Below are positions 49,301-64,000 of a stretch of DNA of 64,000 bases, piece after piece. The position numbers and the translations under genes are program-made. Origin of the DNA: Chondrosia reniformis (Eukaryota > Porifera > Demospongiae > Chondrillida > Chondrillidae); the NCBI GenBank assembly GCA_947172415.1, contig OX359200.1, positions 3,350,501 through 3,414,500 of the forward strand. Reading direction: 5' to 3'. Under the pieces are notes generated by a model, which was not told where the DNA came from, ran no database searches, and saw only the letters and a program-made list of their open reading frames with translations. Each line of letters starts with the position of its first letter. Position 1 is the first letter of the stretch.

Positions 49301-50030
49301 TCTATAGTATTAGACCAAATATCCCATAGTTTTTGCCAAATATATCACCTATTTTTACTAAATAAATCCCATAATTTTTGTCAAATATATCCCATACTTT
49401 AACTTATAGTTTAGACCAAAATATCCCATAGTGTTGCAAATATATCCCATAATTTTTTCCAACTATATCCCATAATTATTCCTAATATATCCCTCAGTTT
49501 TTGCTTAATATATCCAATTATTTAAAAATATTGCCAATTTAATCCTATAATATATCCCATAATTTTACCCAATATACCCCTTATTTTTCAAATATATCCC
49601 ATAACTTTTGACGACCATAACCCATAGTATATTCCCTAATTTTTTTCCTATATATCCCGCAATTTTGCCTAATATATCCAATAGTTTTTGCCGAATATAT
49701 CCCATAAAATATTGTATAGTCTTAGCCCAATATATCCCATACCTTTTTCCCAATTTATTGCATATTTTTATAAATATATCCCATAATGTTTGCCAAATAT
49801 ATCACATAATATAACCTATAGTCTTAGCCCAATATATCCCATAGTTGCGGCCCTATATATCCCAGTTTTTCTGAATAAATCCCATACTTTTACAATTATA
49901 TCCCATAGCTTTTGACAAATATATCCCATAGTATATCCCATAATGTTTGCCTTGTATATCCCATAATTTTGCCTAAGATATCCCTCAGTGTTTGCAAAAT
50001 ATATCCAATGGACCAGTATATCCCATGGTT
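46330..50030 (+). repeat. Higher-order repeat of about 2 kb in the 23-bp satellite
   Basis: Two consecutive long units share the same succession of variants. The block ttgcaaaatatatccaacaa to cactatataacctatag occurs at 46323-46430 and 48383-48490. The block ccctcagtttttgcttaaca occurs at about 47091 and 49018. The offset is about 1.93 kb in the middle and drops to about 1.64 kb after 47850 because the first unit carries a 285-bp duplication. A further related start block appears at 63680-64000. Confidence 0.75.
47281..47850 (+). repeat. 285-bp tandem duplication in the 23-bp satellite
   Basis: 47281-47565 and 47566-47850 align with few mismatches (gacgag/gacgaa, ccaaag/ccatag). They share the sequence from ttagtttttgcttaatatat through the tagaccaattatccca and tagtgttgcaaatatatccc variants. 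The corresponding place in the next higher-order unit (around 49220-49450) has only one copy, so the duplication is younger than the 2-kb repeat. Confidence 0.8.
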
Positions 50031-53000
50031 TTGCCAAATATATCCCTTAGCCTTTGCCGAATATATCCCATAAAAGAACCTATAGTCTTAGCCTAATATA
50101 TCCCATAGTTTTTCGAATATATCCCATAGTTTTTGCAAGTATATCCCATAATTTTTGCCTAATATATCCCATAATTTTGCCTAATACATCCCCTGGTTTT
50201 AGCTTAATATATCTAGTGGAGCAGTATATGACATAGTTTTGCTAAATATATCCAACAATGTTTAACCAATATATCCCATAATATAACCCATACTTTTAGC
50301 CCTCTATATCCTATAGTTTTGCCAAATACAACTCATAAAATTATTTATAGTCTTAAACCAATATATCCCATAGTTTTTCCGAATATATGCCATAGTTTTG
50401 CTAATATTTACCATGCTTTTAACAAATATATCCCTCAGTCTTTGCTTAATAAATCTAATTATTTAAAAATATTGCCAATTATATCCCATAATATATGCAA
50501 TAGTTTTACCCAATATACACCTTAGTTTTCAGCAAATAAATCCCAGAGCTTTGGACAAATATATCCCATAGTATATCCCATAATTTTTGTCCTATATATT
50601 CCATAATTTTATTTAATATAACCCATAAAAACACCTATAGTCTTAGCCCAATATAATGAAAAGTCTTCCTCAAATATATCCCATATTTCTTCCAAATATA
50701 ACTCATAATTTTTGCCAAGTATATCCCATAATATAATCTATTGTTTTAGCCCTATATATCCCATAGTTTTTGCACAATATAACCCACAGATTTTCCGAAT
50801 ATATCACCATAGTTTTTCAAATATATCCCAAAATATCACCTATAGTCTTAGCCCAATATATCCCAAAGTTTATCCAAATATATCCTATATTTTTTCCAAA
50901 TATGTCCCATAATTTTTGCCTTTTATATCCCATATTTTTAACTAATACATTCCTTAGTTTTTGCTTAATATATCCAATGGACCACTATATCGCATAGTTT
51001 TGACAAATATATCCAACAATTTTTAACCAATATATCCCATAATATATCCCAAAATTTTTCCCAATATATCATAGTTTTTGCGAATATATCCCATAAAATA
51101 ATCTATAGTCTTAGCCCAATATATCCCATAGTTTTTGCCAAATATATCCCATATTTTTTAAAATATATCCCATAATTTTCCAAATATATCCAACCATATT
51201 TAACCAATACATCCCATAATATAACCTGGAATTTTAGCCCACTATATCCATTAGTTTTTGCCAAATACAACCCATAAAATTATTTATAGTCTTAAACCAA
51301 CATATCCCATAGTTTTTGCCAATATTTATCATGATTTACGCCAAATATATCCCATAATATAACCTATAGTCTTAGCCCAATAAATCCCATAGTTGTTGCC
51401 CAATATATCCCATAGTGTTTTCGTATATATCCCATAATGTTTGCTAAATGTATCATATAATTTAACCTATAGTCCTAGCCAAATTGTTTGGCCTAATATA
51501 TCTCTCAGTTCTTCCTTAATATATCCAATTATTTATAAATATTGCCTATTATATTCCATAATATATCCAATGGTTTTACCCAAAATCACCCTTAGTTTTT
51601 GTCCGATATATCCCATAGCTTTTGACAAATAATATCCCTTAGAGTATCCCATAATTTTGGCCCAGTATATCCCATCATTTTGCCTAAGACATCCCTTAGT
51701 TTTTGCTTAATATATACAATGGACCAGTATATCCAATATATTTTGCCAAATATATCCCATAGTTTTGCCAAATACATCCCATAATTTTACCTATAGTATT
51801 TGACCAATATATCCCATAGTTTTTGCCAAATAAATTGCATACTTTAACTTACGTCTGAGCCCAATATATCCTATACTTTTTACCAAATATATCCCATAGT
51901 TATTCCAAATATATTCCATAATTTTTTCAAAATACATCCCATAATTTTTGCCAACTATATCCAATAATTTTCCTAAAACATTCCATAGTTTTGACTAATA
52001 TTTCCCTCGGTTTTTGGTTAATATATCCAATAAATTAAAAATATTGACATATATATCCCATAATATATCCCATAATTTTACACAATATACCCCTTAGTTT
52101 TTGGCACCTATATCCTATCGCTTTTAACAAATATATCCCATAGTATTTCCCATAATTTTTGCCGTACATATCCCATAATTTTGCCTAATATATCTCTTCA
52201 TTTTATCTTAATATATCCAATGGACCAGTATATCCCAGAGTTTTGCCTAATATATCCAACAATTTTTAACTTAACATATCCAATTATTTAAAGATTTGTC
52301 AATTATATCCCATAAATATCCCATATATTTAGCCAAAATACCCCTTAGTTTCTGTCTAATATATCCCATAGCTTTTGACAAATATATCCCATAGTATATC
52401 CCATAATTTTAACTCTATATATCCAATAATGTTGCATAAGACATCCCATAGTTTTGCTTAATATATTCAATGGACCAGTATACTCCCTAGTTTTGCCAAA
52501 TATATCCTATAGTTTTTGCCGAATATATCCCATAATTTTGCTTAATATATCCCTCAGTTTTTGCTTAATATATCCAATTATTCAAGAATATTGCCAATTA
52601 TATCCCATAATATATCCCATAATTTTACCCAATATACCCCTTATTTTTTGTCAAATATATCCCATAACCTTTGACGAATATATCCCATAGTATATCCCAT
52701 AATTTTTGCCCTATATATCCCACAATTTTGCATAATATATCCCATAGTTTTTGCCGAATACATCCCAAAAAATTATCTATACTATTAGACCATTTATTCC
52801 ATAGTTTTTGCCAAATATATCCCATATTTCTAATAAATAGATCCCATAATTTTTGCCAAATATATCCCATACTTTAACTTATAGTTTAGGCCAAAATATC
52901 CCATAGTTTGGAAATATATCCCATAATGTTTTCCTAATATATACCATAATTTTGCCTAATATATCCCTCAGATTTTGCTTAATATATCCAATTATTTAAA

Positions 53001-56000
53001 AATATTGCCAATTATATCCCATAATAATCGATTAATATATCCAATGGACCAGTATATCCCAATGTTTTGCCAAATATATTCAAAAATTTAAAACAATATA
53101 TCCCATAATATTTACCATATCATTTACCCAATTTCTCCAATTGTTTTTGCCGAATATAACCCATAAAATAACCTATAGTCTTAGCCTAATATATCCCATA
53201 GCTTTTGCCCAATTTATCGCATAATTTTATAAATATATCCCATAATGTTTGCCAAATATATCCCATTATAAAACCTATAGTCTTTGCCAATAAATCCCAT
53301 AGTTTCTCCCCTATATATCCCATAGTCTTCCTGAATAAATCCCATAGTTTTACAAATATATCCCATAGCATTTGAAAAATATATCCCATAGAATATCCCA
53401 TAATTTTTGCCCTGTATATCCCCTAATTTTGCCTAAGACATCCCTTAGTTTTTGCAAAATATATCCAATGGACCAGTATATCCCATGGTTTTGCCAAATA
53501 TATCCAATAGCCTTTGTCGAATGTATCCCATAAAAAACCTATAGTCTTAGCCCAATATTTCCCATAGTTTTTCCGAATGTATCCCATAGTTTTTGCAAGT
53601 GTATCCCATAATTTTTGCCTAATATATCCTATAATTTTCCTAATACATCCCCTAGTTTTGGCTTAATATATCCAATTGAGCAGTATATCCCATAGTTTTG
53701 CCAAATATATCCAATATTGTTTAACCAATATAACCCATACTATAACTCATAATTGTAGCCCATATATCCTATAGTTTTTGCCGAATACAACCCATAAAAT
53801 TATTGATAGTCTTAAACCAATATATCCCATATTTTTTCCGAATATATCGCATAGTTTTGGCTAATATTTACCATGATTTTTGCCAATTATATCCCATAAC
53901 ATATGAAATAGTTTTACCCAATATACCCCTTAGTTTTTGTCAAATAAAACCCAGAACTTTGGACAAATATATCCCATAGTATATCCCATAATTTTTGTCC
54001 TATATATCCCATAATTTTATCTAATATAACCCATAAAATAACCTATAGTCTTAGCCCAATATAATGAAAAGTCTTCGCCAAATATATCCCATATTTCTTC
54101 CCAATATATAAGTCAAAATTTTCGCAAAGTATATCCCATAATACAATCTATTGTCTTAGCCCAATATATCCCATAGTTTTTGCCCAATATATCCCACAGA
54201 TTTTCCGAATATATCACCATAGTTTTTCAAATATATCCCAAAATATTACCTATAGTCTTAGCCCCATATATCCCTTAGTTTTTGCAAATATATACCTTAG
54301 AGCATCCCATAATTTTTTCCCTGTATATCCCATAATTTTGCCTAAGACATCCCTTAGTTTTTGCTTAATATATCCAATGGACCAGTATATCCAATACTAT
54401 TGCCAAATATATCCCATAGTTTTTGCCGTATACATCCCATAACTTTATGTATAGTATAGGACCAATATATCCCATAGTTTTTGCCAAATAAATTCCATAC
54501 TTTAACTTATGGTTTTAGCCCAATATATCCTATAGTTTTTGCCAAATATATCCCATAATTATTCCAAAAAATACCATAGCTTTTACCAAATAAATCCCTT
54601 AGTATATCCAACAATTTTTGCCCTATTTATCCCATAATTTTGCCTAATATATTCCTTATTTTTGCTTAATATATCCAATGGACCAATATATCCCATAGTT
54701 TTGCCAAATATATCCAATAATTTTTAACCAATATATCCCATAATATAACCCATGATTTTGGCCAAATACATCCCATAAAATTACCTATAGTCTTAGCCCA
54801 ATATATTCCAAAGTTTTTGCCCAATACATTCCATAGTTCTTCCTAATATATCCCATTATTTCTGCAAATATATCCAATAATATTTGCCAAATATATCCAA
54901 TAATTTTCCTTAAACATTCCATAATTTTGCCTAATATCTCCCTCAGTTGTTGCTTAATATATCCAATATAATAAAAATATTGCCAATTATATACCATAAT
55001 ATATCCCATAATTTTACCCAATATACCCCTTATTTTATGGAAAATATATCCCATAGCTTTTAACAAATATATCCCATAGTATATCCCATAATTTTTGCCC
55101 TATATATCCCATAATCTTGCCTAATATATCCCTTAGTTTTATCTTAATATATCCCATGGACCAGTATATCCCATAGTTTTGCCAAATATATCCCAGAGTT
55201 TTTGCCAAATATATCTAATATTTTTGAATAAATAAATTCCTTAAATTTTGCCAAATATATCCCATACTTTAATGTATAGTTTAGGCCGAAATATTCCATA
55301 GTGTTGCAAATATATCGCATAATTTGTTCCAAATATATCCCATAATTTTGCCTAATATATCACTCAGTTTTGCTTAATATAACCAATTATTTAAAAATAT
55401 TGCCAATTATATATCATAAAATATGCCATAATTTTACCCAATATACCCCTTATTTTTGACAAATATATCCCATAGCTTTTGACGAATATATCCCATGGTT
55501 TATCCCTAATTTTTGCCCATATATCCCACAATTTTGCTTAATATATCCCTTAGTTTTTGATTAATATATCCAATGGACCAGTATATCCCAAATTTTTGCA
55601 AAATATATTCAACACTTTTAAACCAATATAACCCATAATATTTCCTATAATCTTTACCCAATATATCCCATAGGTTTTGCCGAATATATCCCATAAAATA
55701 ACCTATAGTCTTAGCCCAATCTATCCCATAGCTTTTCCCAATTTATCGAATATTTTTATAAATATATCCTATAATGTTTGCAAAATATATCCCATAATAT
55801 AACCTATAGTCTTAGCCCAATATATACCATAATTTCTGCCTTATATATCCCATAGTCTTCCTGAATAAATCCCATAGTTTTACAAATATATTCCATAGCT
55901 CTTGACAAATATATCCCATAGTATATCCCATAATATTTTCCCAGTATATCCCATAATTTTGCCTAAGACATCCGTTAGTTTTTGCAAAATATATCCAATG

Positions 56001-59000
56001 GACCAGTATATGCCATAGTTTTGCCAAATATATCCCATAGCCTTAGCTGAATATATCCCAAAAGAGAACATATAGTCTTAGCCAAAAATATCCCATAGTT
56101 TTACCGAATATATCCCATAGTTTAGGAGGTATATCCCATAACGTTTGCCCAATATATCCCATAATTTAACCTAATACATCCCCTGGTTTTTGCTTAATAT
56201 ATCCGATGGACCAGTATATCCCATAGTTTTGCCAACTATATCCAACAATATTTTACCAATATATCCCATAATATAACAAATAATTTCAGCCAATATATCC
56301 ATTACTGTTTGTCAAGTATATCCCATATCTTTTGACGATTATATCCCATAGTATATACCATAATTTTACTTTATATATCTCATAATTTTTGCTTAATATG
56401 TCCCATAGATTTTAATTAATATATCAATTGGACAAGTATATCCCATAGTTTTGCCAAATATGTCCAACAATTTAAAACCAATATATCCCAAAATACATAT
56501 AATAATTTTTGCCCAATATATCCCATATTTTTTTCCAAATATATCCACTAATTTTTGACAAATATATATTTTTAAAATTATATCCAATAATTTTGACAAA
56601 TATTGCCCATAATATAACCTATTGTCTGAGTCCAATATATCCCATATTTTTTGCCCACTATATCCCATAGTCTTTCTGAATAAATCACATAGTTTTACAA
56701 ATATATCCCTTCCTTTTTAGTCAAATATATCCCATAGCATATCCCATAATTTTTGCCTTTTATATCCCATAATTTTGTCTAATACATTCCTTAGTTTTTG
56801 CTTTATATATCCAATGGACCACTATATCGCATAGTTTTGAAAAATATATCCAACACTTTTTAACCAATATATCCCATAATATATCCCAAATGTTTTGCCC
56901 AATATATCATAGTTTTTGCAAATATATCCCATAAAATAACGTATAGTCTAAGCCCAATATATCCCATAGTTTTTCCAAATATACGTATACCATATTTTTT
57001 CAAATATATCTCAAAATGTTGCCAAATATATAACATAATATTACCTATAGTCTTAGTCCAATATAACCCATACCTTTGCCTAATGTATCCCTCAGTTTTA
57101 GCTTAATAAATCCAATTATTTAAAAAATTGCCAATTATATCCCTTAAATAATCCATAGATTTACCAAAGAAAACCCTTAGGTTTTGTCAAATATAACCCA
57201 TAGCTTTTTTAAAATATATCCCATAGTATATCCCATAATTCTTTTGCAATATATCACATAGTTTTTGCCGCATATATCCCATAAAATAATTTGTAGTCTT
57301 ATCCTAATATATCCCATACTTTTTGGCAAATATATCCCATATTTTTCCAAATTTATCCCATAAGTTTTGTCAAATATATCTGGAAATATCACCTATAGTC
57401 TTAGGCCAATATATCCCATAGTTTTTGACAAATATATCCCATTATTTTTGCCAAATATATCCTAAAAATGTTTCCAAATATATCCCATAATATAACCTAT
57501 AGTCTTAGCCCCATTTTTTGTCTAATATATCCCCTGTTTTTTCCTTTATTCATCCAATTATTTAACAATATTGACTATTATATCCCATAATACATCCCAT
57601 AGTTTTACCCAATATGCTCCTCAGTTTTTGTCAAATATATGCCATAGCTTTTGAAAAATATATCCCGTAGTATATTCCATAATTTTTGCGCAATATATCC
57701 CATAGTTTTTGCCGCATATATCAAATAAAATAACCTATAGTCTAATCCCAATATATCCCATACTTTTTGCCAAATATATCCCATAATATAACCCATAGTC
57801 TTAGCCCAATTTTTTGGCTAATATATCCCCCTGTTTTTTCCTTAATTTATACCTATTATATCCCATAATACATACCATAGTTTTGCCAAGTGTGCCCTCA
57901 TTTTTTGTCAAATATATCCCAAGTTTATCCTATAATTTGTTCCAGTATATCCCATAATTTTGCCTAAGACATCCCTTAGTTTTTGCTTAATATATCCAAT
58001 GGACCAGTATATCCCATACTTATGCCAAATATATCCCATGGTTTTTGCGAATACATCCCATAACTTTATCTATAGTTTTAGACCAATATATCCCATAGTT
58101 TTTGCCAAATAAATTCCATATTTAAACTTATTGTCTTAGCCCAATATATCCTATAGTTTTGCCTATTATATCCCAAATATACTCCATAATATAACCTTTA
58201 GTCTTGGCCAAATAAATCCCATAGTTTTTACCCAATATATCCCATAGTGTTTCTGAATATATCCTATAGTTTTTGTAAATATATCCCATAATTTTGCCAA
58301 ATATATCCCTCAGTTTTTGCTTAATAAATCCAATTATTTAAAAATATTGCCAATTATATCCCATAATATATGAAATAGTTTTACCCAATATACGCCTTAT
58401 TTTTAATCAAATAAATCCCAGAGTTTGGAAAAATATATCCCATAGTGTATCCCATAATTTTTATCCTATATATCCCTAATTTTATCTAATATAACCCATA
58501 AAATAACCTATAGTCTAGCCCAATATAATGAAAAGTCTTCGCCAAATATATCCCATAGTTTTTGCCCAATATATCCCACTGAGTTTCCGAATATATCACC
58601 ATAGGTTTTCAAATATATCCCATAATATAGCCTATAGTCTTAGCCCAACATATCCCATAGTTTATCCAAATTTATTATATTTTTTAAATATATCCCATAG
58701 TTTTTACACATTATATCCCATAGTTTTAACCCATTATATCCCATAGTTTTTACGAATATAACCGTAGTCTTAATAAATATATCCCATAATTTTTGCCAAA
58801 TATATCCCATAATATCACCTATAGTCTTAGCCCAATATATGCCATATTTTTCCAAATATATCTTATATTTTTTCTAAATATATCCGTTTTGGCCCTTTAT
58901 ATCTAATGGTTTTTCCAAATATACCCATAGTTTTAAGAAATATATCCCATAGTTTTTGCAAATATATCCCATAATTGTTGCCGAATATATCCCAAAATTT

Positions 59001-61398
59001 TGAATAAGTTGTTGCTTAATATATCCAATTATTTCAAAATATTGCCGATTATATACCATAATATATCCCATAATTTTACCCAAATACCCCTTATTTTTTG
59101 TCAAATATATCCCATGCCTTTTGACGACTATATCCCATAGTATATACCATAATTTTTGCTTTATATATCTCATAATTTTTGCTTAATATATCCCATAGCT
59201 TTTAATTAATATATCCAATGGACTAGTATATCCCATAGTTTTGCTAAATATGTCCAACAATTTTTAGCAATATATCCGATAATATATCCCAAAATTTTTG
59301 CCTAATATTATCGCATGGTCTTTCTGAATAAATCCTATAGTTTAACAAATATTCCAACATTTTTAAACCAATAAATGCCATAATATGTCTCATAATTTTT
59401 GCCTAATATATGAAATAGTTTTTGACGAATATATCACATAAAATAACCTGTAGTCTTATCCCAAAATATCCCATACTTTATGCCAAATATATCCCATATT
59501 TTTCCAAATATATCCCATAATTTTTGTCAAATATGTCAGGAAGTATCACCTATAGTCTTAGGACAATATATCCCATAGTTTTTGACAAATATATCCCATA
59601 ATGTTTGCCAAATATATCCCATATTTTTTCAAATATATCCCATAATTTTTTCCAAATATATCCCATAATATAACCTATAGTCTAGCCCCATTTTTTGTCT
59701 AATATATCCCCTGTTTTTTCCTTTATACATCCAATTATTTAAAAATAATACCTATAATACATCCCATAGTTTTACCCAATATGCCCCTCAGTTTTTGTCA
59801 AATAAATCCCATAGCTTTTGACAAATATATCCCACAGTATATCACATAAATTTTTTTCCATTATATCCCATAATCCCTTAGATTTTGCCTTATATATCCA
59901 ATGGACCTGTATATCCCATAGTTTTGCAAAATATATTACATAGTTTTGGCCGAATACATCCCATAAAATTAGCTATTGTCTAAGCCCAATATATCCCAAA
60001 TTTTTTGCTCAATATATCCAATAGTTTTTCCGAATATATCCTATAATGTTTGCCTAATCTATCCCATAATTTTCCTAAAATATCCCTCGGTTGTTGCTTA
60101 ATAGATCCAATAATTTAAAAATATTGCCAATAATATCCCATAATATATTCCAAAATTTTACCCAATATACCCCTTAGTTTTAGGCAAATATATCCCATAG
60201 CTTTTAACAAATATATCCCATAGGTTTTGAAAAATATATCCGTTAGGATATCCCATGATTTTTGCCCTATATATCCCATATCGCCTAATCCATCCCTTAG
60301 TTTTAGCTTACTAGAACCAATGGACGAGTATATCCTAGAGTTTTGGCAAATATAACTAACAATTTTAACCAATATATACCATAATATATCCCATAATTTT
60401 TGCCCAATATATCCCATAATTTTTGCCAAAGATATCCTATAATTTTTCAAATATATCCCATAATTTAACCTATAGTCTTAGCCCAATTTTTTGGCCTAAT
60501 ATATCTCTTAGTTCTTCCTTAATATTTCCAATTATTTATAAATATTGCCTATTATATCCCATAAATATCCCATAGATTTACTAAAAATACCCGTTAGTTT
60601 TTGTCTTATATATCCCATAGCTATTGACAAATATATCCCATAGTGTATCCCATACTTTTGCCTGAGACATTCCTTAGTTTTTGCAAATATATTCAATGGA
60701 CCAGTATATCCCATGGTTTTGACAAATATATCCATAGTTTTGCCAAAAATATCCCATAAAATTATCTATAGTTTTAGACCAATATACCCCTTACTTTTTG
60801 CCAAAGATATCCCATATTTTTACTAAATAAATCCCATAATTTTTGTCAAATATATTACAAACTTTAACTTATAGTTTAGGCCAAAATATCCCATGGTGTT
60901 GCAAATATATCCCATAATTTTTTCCAAATATATCCCATAATTTTGCCTAATATATCCCTTAGTTTTTGCTTAATATATCCAATTATTTAAAAATATTGCC
61001 AATTATATCCCATAATATATCCCATAATTTTACCCAATATACTCCTAATTTTTTGTCAAATATATCCCATACCTTTTGACGAATATATCCCATAGTATAT
61101 ACCCTAATTTTTGCCTTATATATCCCACAATTTTGCCTAATACATCCCATAGTGTTTGATTAATATATCAAATGGACCAGTATATCCCAAAGTTTTTCCA
61201 AATATATTCAACCATTTTAAACCAATATACCCCATAATATTTCCCATAATTTTTACACAATTTTTCAAATAGTTTTTGCCTAATATATTCCATAAAATAA
61301 CCTATAGTCTTAGCCCAATATATCACATAGCTTTTGCCCAATTTATCGCCAATTTTTATAAATATATCCCATAATGTTTGCCAAATATATCCCATAAT

Positions 61399-63022
61399 AT
61401 AACCTATAGTCTTAGCCCTATATATCCCATAGTTTCGGCCCTATATATCCCATAGTCTTTCTAAGTAAATCCCATAGTTTTACATATATATCACATAGTT
61501 TTGACAAATATATCCCATAGTATATCCCATAATTTTTGCCTGTATATCCCATAATTTTACCTAAGACATCCCTTATTTTTCAAAATATATCCAATGGACC
61601 AGTATATCCCATTGTTTCCCCAATATATCCCATAGTTTTTGCAAGTATATCCCAAACATTTTGCCCAATATATCCCATAATTTTACCTAATACATCCCCT
61701 TTGTTTTTGCAAAATGTTTCCAATGGAGCAGTATATCCCATAGTTTTGCCAAATATATCCAACAATGTTTAACCAATATATCCTATAATATAAGCCATAA
61801 TTTTTGCCCACTATATCCCATAGTTTTTGCCGAATACAACCCGTTAAAATTATTTATAGTCTTATCCCATGGTTTTTCCGAATATATCCCATAGTTTTTG
61901 CAATTATATCCGATAATTTTGCCAAATATATCCCTCAGTTTTTGCTTAATAAATCCAATTATTTAAAAATATTGCCAATGATATCCCAAAATATATGAAA
62001 TAGTTTTATCAAATATACAAATTCGTTTAAGTCAAATAAATCGCAGAGCTTCGGAACAATATATATCCCATAGTATATCCCATAATTTTTGTCCTATAAA
62101 TCCCATAAATTTATCTAATATAACCCATAAAATGACCTATAGTCTTAGCCCAATATAATGAAAAGTCTTTGCCAAATATACCCATGGTGTTTGCAAATAT
62201 ATTCCATAATATAACCTATAGTCTTAGCCCTATATATCCCATAGTTTCGGCCCTATATATCCCATAGTCTTTCTAAGTAAATCCCATAGTTTTACATATA
62301 TATCACATAGTTTTGACAAATATATCCCATAGTATATCCCATAATTTTTGCCTGTATATCCCATAATTTTACCTAAGACATCCCTTATTTTTCAAAATAT
62401 ATCCAATGGACCAGTATATCCCATTGTTTCCCCAATATATCCCATAGTTTTTGCAAGTATATCCCAAACATTTTGCCCAATATATCCCATAATTTTACCT
62501 AATACATCCCCTTTGTTTTTGCAAAATGTTTCCAATGGAGCAGTATATCCCATAGTTTTGCCAAATATATCCAACAATGTTTAACCAATATATCCTATAA
62601 TATAAGCCATAATTTTTGCCCACTATATCCCATAGTTTTTGCCGAATACAACCCGTTAAAATTATTTATAGTCTTATCCCATGGTTTTTCCGAATATATC
62701 CCATAGTTTTTGCAATTATATCCGATAATTTTGCCAAATATATCCCTCAGTTTTTGCTTAATAAATCCAATTATTTAAAAATATTGCCAATGATATCCCA
62801 AAATATATGAAATAGTTTTATCAAATATACAAATTCGTTTAAGTCAAATAAATCGCAGAGCTTCGGAACAATATATATCCCATAGTATATCCCATAATTT
62901 TTGTCCTATAAATCCCATAAATTTATCTAATATAACCCATAAAATGACCTATAGTCTTAGCCCAATATAATGAAAAGTCTTTGCCAAATATACCCATGGT
63001 GTTTGCAAATATATTCCATAAT
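61399..63022 (+). repeat. 812-bp tandem duplication, apparently identical
   Basis: 61399-62210 and 62211-63022 are identical wherever I compared them line by line, including rare variants such as caaattcgtttaagtcaaat and the encoded periodic frames at 61536-61772 and 62348-62584. The breakpoints share ccataat (61392-61398, 62204-62210, 63016-63022). This is either a very recent duplication or an assembly artefact. Confidence 0.85.
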
Positions 63023-64000
63023 TTTTGCCTAATGTATTCCAAAATTTTTAATTAGGTTGTTGCTTAATATATCAATTATTTCAAAATATTGCCAATTATA
63101 TCCCATAATATAAATCATAATTTTACCCAATATACCCATTATTTTTTGTCAAATATATCCCATACCTTTCGAAGACTATATCCCATAGTATATATCATAA
63201 TTTTTACTTTACATATCTCATAATTTTTGCCCAATATATCCCATATTTTTTCCAAATATATCCCATAATTTGTGACAAATATATGATATATTTTTCCAAT
63301 TATATCCAATAAATTGGTCAAATATAGCCCATAATATAACCAATAGTCTTGGCCCAATATATGCCATAGTTTTTGCCCAATATTATCCCATGGTCTCTCT
63401 GAATAAATCCCATAGTTTTACAATTATATCCAACAATTTTAAACCAATATATGCCATAATATGTCTCATAATGTTTGCCTAATATATCCCATGGTTTTTA
63501 CCGAATATATCACATAAAAAAACCTATAGTCTTAGCCCAATCTAACCCATACTTGGGCCTAATATATCCCTCAGTTTTAGCTAAATATTTCCAATTATTT
63601 AAAAATATTACCAATTATATCCCTTAAATAACCCATAGATTTACCAAAGATAGCCCTTAGTGTTTGCCTAATATATCCCATAATATAACCTATAGTCTTA
63701 GCCCAATATATCCCATAGTTTCTGCCCTATATATCCCATAGTGTTTCTGAATAAATCCCATAGTTTTACAAATATATCCCCTCAGGTTTTTGTCAAATGC
63801 ATCCCATAGTATATCCCATAATTTTAGCTTTCTATATCCCAAAATTTTTTATAAGACATTCCTTAGTTTTTGCTTAATATATCCAATGGGCCAGTATATC
63901 CCATAGTTTTGCAAAATATATCCATCAATTTTAAACCAATATATCCCATAATATATTCCATAATTTTTGCCCAATATATCCCATACTTTTGGCCCAATAT

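Larger units (their letters stand above)
42586..64000 (+). repeat. 23-bp satellite, segment 5 (TCCCATA orientation, to window end)
   Basis: 21 kb of uniform orientation, interrupted only by the foldback element at 44842-45111. Recurring sub-blocks include aacctatagtcttagcccaa, tccaatggaccagtatatcc, and ccaattatttaaaaatattg followed by ttttacccaatatacccctta. They recur in partly conserved order, showing layered higher-order repeats. Open frames of 60-110 codons with Tyr/Ile/Pro or Lys/Gly/Tyr periodicity are by-products of the unit. The array continues past the window. Confidence 0.95.

Noticed and set aside
34756..64000. Many open frames of 60-110 codons rich in Ile, Tyr, Pro, Lys and Gly
   Set aside because: They follow the 23-bp satellite period on both strands and show no domain or non-periodic sequence.
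26201..64000. Interpreting the arrays as a centromere or telomere
   Set aside because: Large AT-rich higher-order satellites are compatible with pericentromeric DNA, but nothing in the sequence itself shows this, and no telomeric hexamer repeat is present.

Overview
This is eukaryotic DNA, almost certainly from an animal. No host gene, tRNA, rRNA or bacterial-style operon is visible. The only substantial coding sequence is a decayed Helitron (a rolling-circle DNA transposon), and more than 80% of the window is tandem repeat. A Helitron protein with Rep, PIF1-type helicase and OTU domains, plus a 2A-like NPGP peptide of the kind common in animal retroelements, suggests a marine invertebrate such as a cnidarian, sponge, mollusc or basal deuterostome. 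I cannot name the species.

Layout. (1) 1-9457 is array A, a diverged satellite with a 13-bp unit (consensus tacatacaactag). It is interrupted by a 204-bp foldback mobile element (1252-1455) and by a non-satellite module of about 600 bp, called R here (8404-9010). (2) 9458-25880 is a non-satellite block. It opens with an inverted copy of a 62-bp hairpin taken from R. It carries the Helitron on the minus strand (coding remains 18630 down to 10565), gene-poor sequence, two arrays of a 45-bp minisatellite (21241-21761 and 24083-25615), a probable pogo/Tigger-type terminal remnant (22929-23065) and a C-rich tract. It ends in an inverted partial copy of R (25880-26200). (3) 26201-34755 is array B, the same 13-bp satellite with the same long-range order of variants as array A and its own R module (32631-33215). 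Arrays A and B are therefore copies of one higher-order repeat with a period near 7.2 kb. (4) From 34756 to the end the 13-bp satellite stops and an unrelated array of about 23 bp (core atatatcccatagtttttgcc) fills the remaining 29 kb. Its orientation flips four times, near 35865, 39390, 40460 and 42585. It holds a second copy of the foldback element (44842-45111), a higher-order repeat of about 2 kb, a 285-bp duplication and an exact-looking 812-bp tandem duplication near the right edge.

The Helitron reads as one frame of about 2,500 codons broken by two in-frame stops in its N-terminal 69-bp repeats. A frameshift and a further stop lie in its C-terminal OTU-like domain. The Rep and helicase core (11083-16707) is uninterrupted and keeps its catalytic motifs, so the copy died recently. 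The points most worth attention are the 2A-like peptide near the Helitron N-terminus, the foldback family with 12-bp target duplications and matching empty sites, and the strand-switching 23-bp array.
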